Below are positions 53,608-62,610 of a stretch of DNA of 64,000 nucleotides, piece after piece. Both the position numbers and the translations under genes were made by a program. Source of the stretch: Pirellulales bacterium (GTDB lineage: Bacteria; Planctomycetota; Planctomycetia; Pirellulales; Lacipirellulaceae); assembly GCA_028279215.1 (NCBI GenBank), contig JANQOF010000015.1, positions 62,001 to 126,000 on the forward strand. Reading direction: 5' to 3'. Below the pieces are notes generated by a model. It searched no databases and was not told the origin of the DNA. It was given only the letters and a program-made list of their open reading frames with translations. Position 1 is the stretch's first letter. The number at the start of each line of letters is the position of its first letter.

Positions 53608-55524
53608 ATGAATCGATTAGCTGATTGGCTCGACGATCGTACTGGGTTCCGCCGGGCGGTTCACGTGGTGTTCTTCAAGCGCATACCGGGCGGAGCCCGC
53701 TGGCGCTATGTCTGGGGCACGGCTCTGTTATTCGCCGTGGTGGTGCAGTTCATCACGGGGATCTTTCTGTGGATGCACTACAGCCCCAGCACGCAAACAG
53801 CTTGGGAAAGCGTCTACTATATCGAACACCAAATGGAGGGCGGTTCGCTGCTCCGCGGCATTCATCACTACATGTCGTCGGCTGTGATGATTCTCATGGC
53901 GATCCACCTGTTGCAAGTGGTGATCTACGGCGCGTATCGCGCGCCGCGCGAGGTGAACTACTGGATCGGGCTGGCGATGATGCTTGTGTTGTTCGGACTA
54001 GGACAAACAGGTTACTTGTTGCCGTGGGACCAACGCGGTTATCAAGCGACCAAGGTGGCCACCACGATTGCCGGCGTCTCGCCTGGCATTGGCGACCAGG
54101 CAAAGGCCGTGGCCCTCGGGGGCGACGACTTCGGCCATCACACGCTCACTAGGTTTCTTGCGCTGCACGCCGGCGTGTTGCCCGGCATACTGATTCTGCT
54201 TCTTGTGCTGCACGCCGCGATTGGCCGCCGCCACGGGTACACACCGCCCGACGATGCCGATACGCCCGACGGAGTGTATTGGCCCGATCAAGCGATCCGC
54301 GACGGCATCGCGTGTCTGGCGGTGCTTGGAACGGTACTGGCGGTGTGGGCGTGGCGGCCCGCGGAGCTTGGCCCGCCGGCCGATGGCACCGTCGAGTTCA
54401 ACACCGCCCGGCCCGAGTGGTACTTCCGCTTCTTGTTTCAAATGCTGAAGTACTTCGAGGGCGAATCGGGCATGTTCGTTGCCGCGCAGCTCATTCCTGG
54501 CGCTGTGCTTGCCGTGCTTGTGCTCATGCCGTTCATCGGTCGCTGGCAACTGGGCCAGCGCTTCAACGTATTGTTCATATTTGCGGCGCTTGCTGGCATC
54601 GTGATCCTTTCGTTCATCTCGTTCAACGAAGACTACAACCAAACGACCGAGAAATCTCAGCACTACCTGCACGACCTCGCGCTGGCGAATGCCGAAGCCG
54701 AGCGGGCTCTCGAACTCGCGAAGATTGGTATACCCGCCACCGGTGCTCGCGAGCAAACACGCAGCGACCCCATGATTGCCGGCCGACGATTGTACAAGCA
54801 GCACTGCGCCTCGTGCCATAGTCATCACGATCCCGATCTTGAGGACCCCCACGCCGGCTCGCCGCTGCTTACGGTGGTGAGTGAAGAGCCATCGGCCGCT
54901 AACCTCTACGGCTTCGGCAGCCGACGATGGATGGAGGGCATGCTTAACGCCGAACAAATCGCCGGGCCCGACTACTTTGGTCACACCATCTTTGCCGACG
55001 GCGAGATGGTCGACTGGGTGAACACCACGATCCAAGACGAAACGGAGGAACTTCCTGACGATGAGAAGAACGCATTCAGCTTCAAGGTCAAGGCAGCCGC
55101 CTGGGCCATCTCGTCGCTCGCCGAGCTTCCGTACCAGGCCGAAGCCGATGCCCGCGACCAAGCGCAACTTGAGCAAGGCATGGAGATCGTGATCAACGAA
55201 CTTTCTTGCATCGACTGTCATACGCTCGGCGAGGAAGAAGTCGGCGCCGGACCCGACCTCACCGGTTATGCGTCCGAGGAGTGGCTTACCGAGTTCATTC
55301 GCAACCCACAAACCGAGCGGTTCTACTACTCCGAAGACAACTATGACGAAGTCGACAAGCTCATGCCTGGCTTCGCTACGCACGTGGACGACCCCAAACT
55401 CAACAAGCTGACCGACAAAGAAATCTCCCTGATCGTCCGCTGGATGCGCCGCGACTGGCCAACCATGGAGCCGAATGAGTCAGCATCGGGCGACGATGAG
55501 CCAAACGCATCGGACGCCGAATAG
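53608..55524 (+). CDS. Cytochrome b fused to c-type cytochrome domains
   Basis: A 638-residue membrane protein. Residues 1-350 are cytochrome b (b6/subunit IV-like): GIHHYMSSAVMILMAIHLLQ and LALHAGVLPGILILLLVLHA carry the four heme-b histidines, and PEWYFRFLFQML matches the PEWY quinol-site motif. A linker follows, then two c-heme motifs, CASCH at 400-404 and CIDCH at 534-538. Alone with the Rieske gene upstream, it could make a compact bc complex in which the cytochrome c is part of the b chain. Confidence 0.94.
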   Translation: MNRLADWLDDRTGFRRAVHVVFFKRIPGGARWRYVWGTALLFAVVVQFITGIFLWMHYSPSTQTAWESVYYIEHQMEGGSLLRGIHHYMSSAVMILMAIHLLQVVIYGAYRAPREVNYWIGLAMMLVLFGLGQTGYLLPWDQRGYQATKVATTIAGVSPGIGDQAKAVALGGDDFGHHTLTRFLALHAGVLPGILILLLVLHAAIGRRHGYTPPDDADTPDGVYWPDQAIRDGIACLAVLGTVLAVWAWRPAELGPPADGTVEFNTARPEWYFRFLFQMLKYFEGESGMFVAAQLIPGAVLAVLVLMPFIGRWQLGQRFNVLFIFAALAGIVILSFISFNEDYNQTTEKSQHYLHDLALANAEAERALELAKIGIPATGAREQTRSDPMIAGRRLYKQHCASCHSHHDPDLEDPHAGSPLLTVVSEEPSAANLYGFGSRRWMEGMLNAEQIAGPDYFGHTIFADGEMVDWVNTTIQDETEELPDDEKNAFSFKVKAAAWAISSLAELPYQAEADARDQAQLEQGMEIVINELSCIDCHTLGEEEVGAGPDLTGYASEEWLTEFIRNPQTERFYYSEDNYDEVDKLMPGFATHVDDPKLNKLTDKEISLIVRWMRRDWPTMEPNESASGDDEPNASDAE

Positions 55525-55680
55525 GTGCGCCGCTTGGAACTATCCGCGGATTTCACCTCGAGAGTTTTTTCACGAATTCCCCAAAAAACGATTTGCTGTG
55601 CAAAAACCTTACGTCTCCGGCGCACGGCCTAATCCCAAGAGCTGCAAAGGTTTACGGCGTCTCGAATCGGCGCAACCCCC

Positions 55681-55714
55681 ATGCAGTAAATTCACACCCG
55701 TGAATTTACTGCAT
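55681..55714. repeat. Perfect 15-bp inverted repeat
   Basis: ATGCAGTAAATTCAC (55,681-55,695), a 4-base loop, and its exact complement (55,700-55,714). It is AT-rich in the middle and could form a stable hairpin on either strand. It has no T-run, so a terminator role is weak; an operator or a repeat unit is possible. Confidence 0.75.
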
Positions 55715-55850
55715 GCTGCCCACCGTCTACCGCGCAGCTACTCAACACCATTAGATCAAACGGGCAAGCAGTTTCTACAACGATTCTTGGCCACCGCTTC
55801 GTGCGTGGTACTTTCGCGGAGAATGAGATTCTAGAAGCAGTTTCGGAGCT

Positions 55851-55925
55851 GTGAGCCGAACGCGCTAGCATCGGGTGAACTTGAGTTTCAGGCTGGATTG
55901 GACGGAGCTAGCGCATTCGGCTCAC
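55851..55925. repeat. Inverted pair GTGAGCCGAACGCGCTAGC
   Basis: GTGAGCCGAACGCGCTAGC (55,851-55,869) and its complement with one mismatch (55,907-55,925) enclose 37 bases. The arms are 19 bases and match at 18. It ends about 40 bases before the minus-strand uronate operon stop. The word GAGCCGAATGCGCTAGC looks like a dispersed genomic repeat, though I cannot count its copies here. Confidence 0.7.
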
Positions 55926-55964
55926 TTGACCTGCGAAATCAGTTTGGAAACCGCGTGTAGCCAT

Positions 55965-57065
55965 CTAGCGGACGACCCGCGACGAGCCGCCAGCGGCTAG
56001 CTTTTGCACTTCTTCGAGAGTCGCCATGGTCGTGTCGCCGGGTGTGGTCATGGCGAGTGCGCCGTGGGCGGCGCCGTATTCGACGGCTTGCTGGGCGTTG
56101 CCGGTGGTCATCATGCCATAGATGAAACCGGAAGCGAAACTATCGCCACCGCCGACACGGTCGAGGATTTCGAGATTCTCGCGGTGGGTCGCTTCGTAGA
56201 ACGTTCCGTCGTACCATGCGAGCGCGCCCCAGTCGTTGATGCTGGCCGACTTCACCGTGCGTAGCGTAGTCGCGGTCGCAGCGAAGTTAGGGTATTCGCT
56301 TACGGCACGTTCGATCATTCGTTTGTAGGCTTCGAGCGGTAGTTCCTTCATATGCTCGTCGACGCCTTCCACCTCCAGACCCAAGCAGGCGGTGAAGTCC
56401 TCCTCGTTGCCGATCATCACGTCGACAAGTTTTGCGATGCGGCGATTAACCTCCTGAGCTCGGGTTTGCCCGCCGATCGCCTTCCACAGGGAAGGGCGGT
56501 AGTTGAGGTCGTACGAGGTGACGACGCCATGCTGCTTGGCCTTCGCCAGTGCCTGTTCCACCACGTCGGGTGTGGTGTCGGAGAGCGCGGCGAAGATTCC
56601 GCCGGTGTGAAACCACCGCACGCCGGCTGTGCCGAACAAGGCGTCCCAATCGATTTCGCCCACGGTGAGTTGCGACGCTGCGGTTAGTCCGCGATCGCTG
56701 CAGCCGACGGCGCCGCGCACGCCGAACCCGCGCTCGGTGAAGTTAAGGCCGTTACGCACGGTGCGGCCGATGCCGTCGTACGGCACCCACTGGAGGCACG
56801 ACAAATCGACGCCGCCTTGCAGCATGAGGTCTTCGATCAGTCGGCCAATCTCGTTGTCGGCCAGCGCGGTGACGATGGCCGTCCGCATGCCAAAGCAGCG
56901 GCGCAACCCGCGGGCGACGTTGTACTCGCCGCCACCTTCCCACGCGCGAAACTGGCGAGCGGTACGCACTCGCGACTCACCCGGGTCGAGCCGCAGCATC
57001 ACTTCGCCTAGTGAAGCCTGGTCGAAGGTGCAGGAATCGGCCGGTTTGATTTGGAGCTTTGCCAT
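55965..57065 (-). CDS. kdgK: 2-keto-3-deoxygluconate kinase (PfkB family)
   Basis: A 366-residue sugar kinase. FRAWEGGGEYNVARGLRRCF is the N-terminal PfkB signature, VTSYDLNYRPSLWK is the KDG-kinase-type block, and ILDRVGGGDSFASGFIYGMM is the second signature with the catalytic Asp. The reaction is KDG to KDPG with ATP. The next upstream gene encodes the KDPG aldolase with a 5-base gap, so both form the end of the Entner-Doudoroff-type branch. The name follows from context; other PfkB substrates cannot be excluded. Confidence 0.9.
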   Translation of the reverse strand: MAKLQIKPADSCTFDQASLGEVMLRLDPGESRVRTARQFRAWEGGGEYNVARGLRRCFGMRTAIVTALADNEIGRLIEDLMLQGGVDLSCLQWVPYDGIGRTVRNGLNFTERGFGVRGAVGCSDRGLTAASQLTVGEIDWDALFGTAGVRWFHTGGIFAALSDTTPDVVEQALAKAKQHGVVTSYDLNYRPSLWKAIGGQTRAQEVNRRIAKLVDVMIGNEEDFTACLGLEVEGVDEHMKELPLEAYKRMIERAVSEYPNFAATATTLRTVKSASINDWGALAWYDGTFYEATHRENLEILDRVGGGDSFASGFIYGMMTTGNAQQAVEYGAAHGALAMTTPGDTTMATLEEVQKLAAGGSSRVVR

Positions 57066-57070
57066 GCTGG

Positions 57071-57700
57071 TTACCTAGACGCCAACGTTACTGCTTCAGC
57101 GACGGCCATCTGTACGGCAAGAAAATCGCCCTCGGCGTACAACGCTGGCCTGACCATCCAGCTTCCGCCGCAGGCAATAACGCGGTTAAAGGCGAGGTAT
57201 TCGCGAACGTTGTTGGGACCGATGCCGCCGGTGGGGATGAAACGAACTCCGCGATACGGAGCCGCGATAGCCTTGAGTGTTTCCAGGCCGCCGAACGCTT
57301 CCGCAGGGAAGAATTTCACGATGTCGAGCCCGTGCTCAATCGCTTGTTCAACGTCGGTCGGAGTGCTCGCACCTGGGCAAATTGGCACGCCAATGTTTTG
57401 CGCGTGGGCGACAACCTTGGGATTGAATCCTGGCGACACGATGAACGTTGCGCCGGCCGCATGGGCCTCATCGACTTGCTGAGGCGTAAGTACGGTGCCC
57501 GCGCCGACCAACAAGTCGCCGCGTTCGGACATGATGCGAATTGACTCGGCCGCTGCGTCGGTGCGAAAAGTGACCTCGGCCACCGGCAGCCCGCCAGCCG
57601 CTAGCGCGTTGGCCAGCGGCGCCGCCTGCGCGGCATCGTCGAGCGCGATGACGGGAACCAATCGATGTTGCTCGATTTCGTCGAAGACGGTCCGACTCAT
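57071..57700 (-). CDS. eda: KDPG / 4-hydroxy-2-oxoglutarate aldolase
   Basis: A 209-residue class I aldolase. Glu in VAEVTFRTDAA, VGAGTVLTPQQVDEAHAAGA and FPAEAFGGLETLKAI, and the Schiff-base Lys in IVKFFPAEA, are the conserved blocks. GVRFIPTGGIGPNNVREYL is the phosphate-binding end. It splits KDPG into pyruvate and glyceraldehyde-3-phosphate. It sits between kdgK and the SDR gene, in the order expected for KDG degradation. Confidence 0.95.
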   Translation of the reverse strand: MSRTVFDEIEQHRLVPVIALDDAAQAAPLANALAAGGLPVAEVTFRTDAAAESIRIMSERGDLLVGAGTVLTPQQVDEAHAAGATFIVSPGFNPKVVAHAQNIGVPICPGASTPTDVEQAIEHGLDIVKFFPAEAFGGLETLKAIAAPYRGVRFIPTGGIGPNNVREYLAFNRVIACGGSWMVRPALYAEGDFLAVQMAVAEAVTLASR

Positions 57701-57709
57701 GGTTGCCCC

Positions 57710-58495
57710 TCAAAGCCGCCGCAAGGTCAATCCGCCATCAATTGGCAGCACCGCGCCGGTGGCGTACGTCAATTGACCGGTAGCGAGTACCGCGACGGCG
57801 CGCCCGATGTCATCGGGCGTGCCCCAGCGGGGTTCGACTGTCAGGCCTTTGGCGAATAGTTGGTTGTACTTGTCGGCGACGCCGGCGGTCATGTCGGTGC
57901 GGATGACTCCGGGGCGAACTTCGTATACGGGAATGCCAAACTCGCCCAACCGCGCGGCCCACAGCTGCGTTGCCATGGCGACGCCCGCCTTGGAGATACA
58001 ATAGTCGCCGCGATTCACCGATGCTTCGGTAGCGCTGACACTTGAAACATTCACGATTGCTGCTTGGAAGTCGGCACCAGCCTGGCGTTGGTTGATCATC
58101 CATTTGGCAGCGGCTTGCGTCAAAAAGTAAGGGCCTCGTAAGTTGATGCGAATCAAACGGTCGAAGCTGTCGGGCTCGGCGTCGAGCAGGTCGGCCCGCA
58201 CGTCGGGCGCAACGCCGGCGTTGTTCACCAGCACGTCGAGCCGCCCGAAGCGTTCGCGAATCGCCGAGAGCAATTGCGTGTGATCGTCCAACTCGGCGAT
58301 ATCGGCCTGGCAGTAAAACGCTTCGGTGCCGAGGGATTCCAACTCGGCGAGTGCGTCGGCCACTTCGCTGGCGTCGCGGCGGCCGTTGATCACCACATTC
58401 ATATTGGCGTGGGCAAGCGCCTTGGCAACACCGAAACCGATGCCACGGCTACCGCCGGTGACCAGCACGACTCGCTTGTTCGATACATAGGGCAT
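57710..58495 (-). CDS. Short-chain dehydrogenase, probable keto-deoxyuronate reductase
   Basis: A 261-residue SDR protein. The cofactor motif is TGGSRGIGFGVAKAL (14-28), followed by NNAG, an active-site Ser in NVSSVSATEAS and YCISKAG with the catalytic Tyr and Lys. The cofactor-site residues INGRRDASE suggest NADP. By position between the GH88 and KDG genes it probably reduces 5-keto-4-deoxyuronate to KDG, as KduD does; the annotation FabG-like would be the default otherwise. The stop is 9 bases before eda. Confidence 0.88.
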   Translation of the reverse strand: MPYVSNKRVVLVTGGSRGIGFGVAKALAHANMNVVINGRRDASEVADALAELESLGTEAFYCQADIAELDDHTQLLSAIRERFGRLDVLVNNAGVAPDVRADLLDAEPDSFDRLIRINLRGPYFLTQAAAKWMINQRQAGADFQAAIVNVSSVSATEASVNRGDYCISKAGVAMATQLWAARLGEFGIPVYEVRPGVIRTDMTAGVADKYNQLFAKGLTVEPRWGTPDDIGRAVAVLATGQLTYATGAVLPIDGGLTLRRL

Positions 58496-58501
58496 GGAGT
58501 G

Positions 58502-59887
58502 CTAGTTGGTTGGTCCGAAGAAGGTGTAATACGTTTCGCCTTTGGCGAGTCGACCGACATAAACTGCCGCTTCGCGCAGATGGTAGTCGCCCCACATGCA
58601 CGATTCGCCGACCGGCGCGTTGCAGCCAGGCGGTATGTAGTCCCAACCGTTGGGTTGATGGTAGACAGTATGCAGCAAGAGCCCCTCGTGCTGATTATCG
58701 GTCGAGAGATAGGGTTCATCGAGCAGCGTGCGGAGCGTGGTGAGCCCCGCTTGGCGATATCGCGCCGCGTCGTCGCTTTGACCGCGCGTATCGAGCACCG
58801 CGGCCAATCGGATCAAACCCTGGCAAGCAATTGCGGCGGCCGAGCTATCGACCGGCTCGACGTCGTTGAATGGATCGGCCGGCACGCTGAGGTAGTCGCC
58901 GAGCTGCATGAGCCCCGGAGCCCCGGTGTCCCAGTAAGGCACGCCGCAGGTCGGAGTATGATCGATGTAGAAGTCGCAAGTTGCTCGCGCAGCGTTGAGA
59001 AACACCGACTCGATTGCCTGGCGACCGCCGTGTGGATCGAGATCGACGTCTGGCAGCGTCGCGAGCCATTCGAGTTGTTCGGAGAATCCACACATAGCCC
59101 ACGCCAAGCCTCGCGTCCATGTGCTAAACGGCGAGTAGCCCTGTTGCGTCGACGGAGCACGATAATCGCCATTGTTTGCATTGAACAGCGACTCGTGGGC
59201 GGTGCGGCCGCGAATGTCGTAGGTGTCGCGGTCTTCGCCGTACCAGATGCTGTAAGTCGCCGTTGCGGTCGCATGGTCCACGACACGTTTTAGTAGACTG
59301 ATCGGCTCGTCGCGTTCGCCCATCAGGGCATGCCCCAATCGATGCGCCATGGCCAACGCTCGACAGGAGCGAATCGTATCGACGAACAGCGATTGGGGAC
59401 CGTTGAACGAATAGATGTATCCACCGCCTTTGCGTGTGGCTGACCAGCGCGACGCCTGCACCGCGCCCGACACTTTGAGCGCTAGTTCGTAGAATTCACG
59501 TTCCCATGGATTTTCATCGATGCGCCCCTCGTTCATCAACCTCAGCAGCGCGCCGTACGTGCTCACGTTGTTGAAACCGTGGTCGTGAACGCCGGTGTGC
59601 GTCACGTGAGGGGCCATGGCGGTCACGGTCCGCTCGCGGCCCAGGTTGAGGTGGCGCTCGTCACCGGTGGCGTCGAACTGCAGTAGTAGGCTGCCGTACT
59701 GAAACCCTTGTGTCCACTCCGTCCAACCCCGCGCCTGGTACCGACCATCGACGGTAAACACAGGAGACGGAGCCCCGGACTGCCAACGTGCTTCTATGCG
59801 ATCGAGTCGATCGCCCGACGCTTGCCACATGCGATCGAGGTCGGGGAGTAGGTCGGCCGCCGAGATCTGCGTATCGATTCCTATCAT
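58502..59887 (-). CDS. GH88-family unsaturated glucuronyl hydrolase
   Basis: A 461-residue alpha6/alpha6-barrel enzyme. Asp102 in VHDHGF and Asp170 in LFVDTIRSC correspond to the two catalytic aspartates of GH88. STWTRGLAWAMCGF and ESCMWGDYHLREA are further conserved blocks. It removes the unsaturated uronate left at the non-reducing end by polysaccharide lyases. No signal peptide is visible, so it is likely cytoplasmic. It is the first gene of the uronate operon. The exact polysaccharide (ulvan, pectin, glycosaminoglycan or other) cannot be told. Confidence 0.9.
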   Translation of the reverse strand: MIGIDTQISAADLLPDLDRMWQASGDRLDRIEARWQSGAPSPVFTVDGRYQARGWTEWTQGFQYGSLLLQFDATGDERHLNLGRERTVTAMAPHVTHTGVHDHGFNNVSTYGALLRLMNEGRIDENPWEREFYELALKVSGAVQASRWSATRKGGGYIYSFNGPQSLFVDTIRSCRALAMAHRLGHALMGERDEPISLLKRVVDHATATATYSIWYGEDRDTYDIRGRTAHESLFNANNGDYRAPSTQQGYSPFSTWTRGLAWAMCGFSEQLEWLATLPDVDLDPHGGRQAIESVFLNAARATCDFYIDHTPTCGVPYWDTGAPGLMQLGDYLSVPADPFNDVEPVDSSAAAIACQGLIRLAAVLDTRGQSDDAARYRQAGLTTLRTLLDEPYLSTDNQHEGLLLHTVYHQPNGWDYIPPGCNAPVGESCMWGDYHLREAAVYVGRLAKGETYYTFFGPTN

Positions 59888-60276
59888 CCAAAACCAAATG
59901 AGACGCTAGTTGATTCGTTCCGGAGCCGCACCCACCAACGAAAGATTGTACACTACGGATTCTAGGTTTGAGAGTCCTTGTTGGCTGTCGTCTGCTGAGC
60001 GGTTGCCTGTTTCAAGTTGGTCGCACGGGCGGCGTTGGAGTCGGCACTCAAAAGGGGAAATGTGTGCAAGCCGAGGGTGTGTCTCTCTTATCGGCGTTCC
60101 CCGTCCCTATCCGCGATGCCGACCCAACCGGCGCGCGACATTTGCTTGCAATTGGAAACCGTACAGTTGCGTCTTGGGACCAACTGTCGCTCTACTAGGT
60201 CGTTACGCTAGAATCCGGTAGCACCGACCTCTGCTGCCTTCGATCACGTTTGTTGAATCAGACTCACTCAAGAGCT
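59888..60276. promoter_or_regulatory. Divergent region between GH88 and UxaC-like genes
   Basis: About 390 bases between the two divergent starts. It probably holds promoters for the minus-strand uronate operon and the plus-strand isomerase gene. Open frames inside give no family features. I saw no convincing operator or riboswitch. Confidence 0.4.
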
Positions 60277-61620
60277 ATGTCGATTTCCACCGTGCCCGCA
60301 ACGACGCCCGCCAACCTTGGCCAATTGGTACGGGACACCCTGGCTAGTACGCCCGTGTGGGACTTGCACACGCACCTTTTCTCACCGGCGTTTGGCACGC
60401 CGCTGGCGGGCTCCGCAGGTAGAGCCGATCCTAAAGGGCTGATGCTTTGGGGCATCGACGAACTGCTGACCTATCACTACTTGGTGGCCGAGGTTTTCCG
60501 CGTGGTGCCGTCGCGCGAGTTTCCGTACGATGACTACTGGCGGATGAGCCTCTCAGAGCAGGCAGATCACATTTGGAAGCATCTGTTCGTCGAACGTACG
60601 CCGGTGAGCGAAGCTTGCCGCGGCGTCATCACCACACTCGCGAAGCTGGGATTCGATCCCGCCGAAAAAGATCTCGCTGGATATCGAGAGTGGTTTGCCG
60701 AGCAGGATCCAGATAAGCATGTCGACCGTGTGATGGAGGTCGCAGGCGTGTCGCAAATCACCATGACGAACGACGTGTTCGACGACAACGAGCGCGAGCG
60801 GTGGCTCGCCGACCCCAGCGTGGCGAGCGATTCGCGTTTCACTCCCGTGCTACGATTCGATCCCCTGGTGTGCGACTGGAAGACTGCCGCCGCGAACTTG
60901 CACGATTGGGATTACAGCGTCGATACCGAGCTAACGTCGAACTGTCTAGCGGAAGTTCGTCGATTCTTGGATGACTGGATCGAACGAAGTCAAGCGGTCT
61001 ATTGTGCCGTGAGCCTGCCACCGAGCTTCCACTACGGTGGCGCGGAGGAAATGAGCGATGGCAGCGTGGTGTTTCGCGAGGCCGTGCTGCCGGTGCTCGC
61101 GGAGCGCAATCTGCCGATGGCGTTGATGATTGGCGTGACGCGCGGAGTCAATCCTCGTTTGCGGATGGCCGGCGATGGGATGGAAAAGGCCGACGTAACT
61201 TCGGTGGCAAGGTTATGCACCGATTTTCCAGCGAATCGATTCTTGGTCACGATGCTCTCGCGTGAGAACCAGCACGAACTTTGTATTGCCGGTCGAAAGT
61301 TTGATAACCTAATGCCCTTTGGTTGCTGGTGGTTCGTCAATAATCCTTCGCTTATCGAAGAGATTACCCGCATGCGGATGGAGCTGCTCGGCACCTCATT
61401 TATTCCGCAACACTCCGACGCCCGTGTGTTGGAGCAGATTGTTTACAAATGGTCACACAGTCGTGAGATCATCGCCCGGGTTCTCACGGACAAGTATACT
61501 GATTTGATCGCGGCCGGCTGGCCGATTTCAGAGGACGATATAGTCCGCGACGCCAAGCTGCTGTTGTCCGACAACTTCTCCAACTTCATCTCGCAAACGC
61601 GAGCGCCTTATTTGGAATAG
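60277..61620 (+). CDS. Uronate isomerase-like metalloenzyme
   Basis: A 447-residue protein of the UxaC/uronate isomerase superfamily. WDLHTHLFSP carries His31 and His33, the first metal ligands of this amidohydrolase-type barrel. GCWWFVNNPSLI and TSFIPQHSDARVLEQIVYKW are in the conserved C-terminal half. Classical UxaC interconverts glucuronate and fructuronate. Its position divergent from the KDG genes fits a role in uronate breakdown. ATG at 60,277 was chosen; TTG at 60,250 is an alternative. The family membership is clear, the substrate is inferred. Confidence 0.87.
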   Translation: MSISTVPATTPANLGQLVRDTLASTPVWDLHTHLFSPAFGTPLAGSAGRADPKGLMLWGIDELLTYHYLVAEVFRVVPSREFPYDDYWRMSLSEQADHIWKHLFVERTPVSEACRGVITTLAKLGFDPAEKDLAGYREWFAEQDPDKHVDRVMEVAGVSQITMTNDVFDDNERERWLADPSVASDSRFTPVLRFDPLVCDWKTAAANLHDWDYSVDTELTSNCLAEVRRFLDDWIERSQAVYCAVSLPPSFHYGGAEEMSDGSVVFREAVLPVLAERNLPMALMIGVTRGVNPRLRMAGDGMEKADVTSVARLCTDFPANRFLVTMLSRENQHELCIAGRKFDNLMPFGCWWFVNNPSLIEEITRMRMELLGTSFIPQHSDARVLEQIVYKWSHSREIIARVLTDKYTDLIAAGWPISEDDIVRDAKLLLSDNFSNFISQTRAPYLE

Positions 61621-61628
61621 AGATATCC

Positions 61629-62606
61629 ATGATTAGAACTTCGGACACCCATTTGCGCCTGCTGGGGCTACTTGCTGCACTGCTGGTGCAATACTCCGCG
61701 GCGGGAGCAGCCGAGTTGGGCGTCAACGTGGACGACGACGGCGCGACCATCACGATCGACGGCGAGTTATTTACACGCTACATGGTGAACTCGGGCACCA
61801 AGCCAATATTGTTCCCGGTGATCGGCCCCACCGGCCAGCCGGTCACTCGGGGCTATCCTATGCAGCCAGTAGGCCCCGACGAACAATCCGATCACATCCA
61901 TCATCGCTCGGTGTGGTTTGGTTATGAAGGAATCAATGGAACCAATTTCTGGCACGAACCGAGCGACTCAAGCAAGCCTTCCTCGCACGACGGACGGCAG
62001 TTCCACCGTGGTTTCCGTACGGTGGAACTCGACAACGACACGGTGTTACTGGTGACAGAGAACGATTACGTCGATGGAGATGGCAACGTCGTGGCGAAGG
62101 ACGAACGCAAGTGTCAGTTCGGCGTTGATGGCGAGACCCGTTGGATCGACTACACCGTGAAGCTCTGGTCGCCGAAAGGGCCACTCGTGTTGGGTGACAC
62201 CAAAGAAGGAGCGTTCGCGGTGCGCGTCGCAGGCCCCATGAAGGTCGGTGCAAAGCTGGGCGGCAAGTTTGTTTCGAGTAACGGCGACACCAACGGCGAC
62301 GCCTGGGGCAAGCCCGCCGCATGGGTCGACTACTCGGGTCCGGTCGATGGTGAGACAATCGGCATCGCCATCCTTGCGCACCCCACGAGCCTCCAGCCTG
62401 AGCCGCGTTGGCATGTGCGCGAGTATGGCTTGTTCGCCGCCAATCCCATTGGCGCGTCGGATTACTCGCGCGGCGCGGCGACCGGCGGGTTGGAACGCCC
62501 TGAGGGCGAGCCGATTACGTTGCGACATCGTGTTCTGATTCACAAAGGAGATCACGTCGACGCCGATATCGCTGGTGCCTACGCCGAGTATGCAAAGACC
62601 CAATAA
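61629..62606 (+). CDS. Secreted DUF6807 (PmoA-like) protein
   Basis: A 325-residue protein with a signal peptide (LLGLLAALLVQYSAAGAAE). The body has DHIHHRSVWFGYEGINGTNF, a His-rich block, and later LVLGDTKEGAFAVRVAGPM and AWVDYSGPV, which define the family often annotated PmoA and common in planctomycetes. Most likely it is a periplasmic carbohydrate-associated protein. It starts 8 bases after the isomerase stop, so both probably share a transcript. Confidence 0.85.
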   Translation: MIRTSDTHLRLLGLLAALLVQYSAAGAAELGVNVDDDGATITIDGELFTRYMVNSGTKPILFPVIGPTGQPVTRGYPMQPVGPDEQSDHIHHRSVWFGYEGINGTNFWHEPSDSSKPSSHDGRQFHRGFRTVELDNDTVLLVTENDYVDGDGNVVAKDERKCQFGVDGETRWIDYTVKLWSPKGPLVLGDTKEGAFAVRVAGPMKVGAKLGGKFVSSNGDTNGDAWGKPAAWVDYSGPVDGETIGIAILAHPTSLQPEPRWHVREYGLFAANPIGASDYSRGAATGGLERPEGEPITLRHRVLIHKGDHVDADIAGAYAEYAKTQ

Positions 62607-62610
62607 CTGC

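Larger units (their letters stand above)
55525..55964. other. Intergenic region with two palindromic elements
   Basis: About 440 bases between the cytochrome gene and the uronate operon. It carries a perfect 15-bp inverted repeat (55,681-55,714) and a longer inverted pair (55,851-55,925), listed separately. No protein-like frame was found. Confidence 0.5.

Noticed and set aside
53998..55383. 461-codon minus-strand frame inside the cytochrome b/c gene
   Set aside because: It is antisense to a protein with clear heme motifs, and the translation is Arg/His/Val-rich without domains.
58274..59293. 339-codon plus-strand frame opposite the GH88 and SDR genes
   Set aside because: It crosses two oppositely oriented, well-supported genes and shows no recognisable domain.
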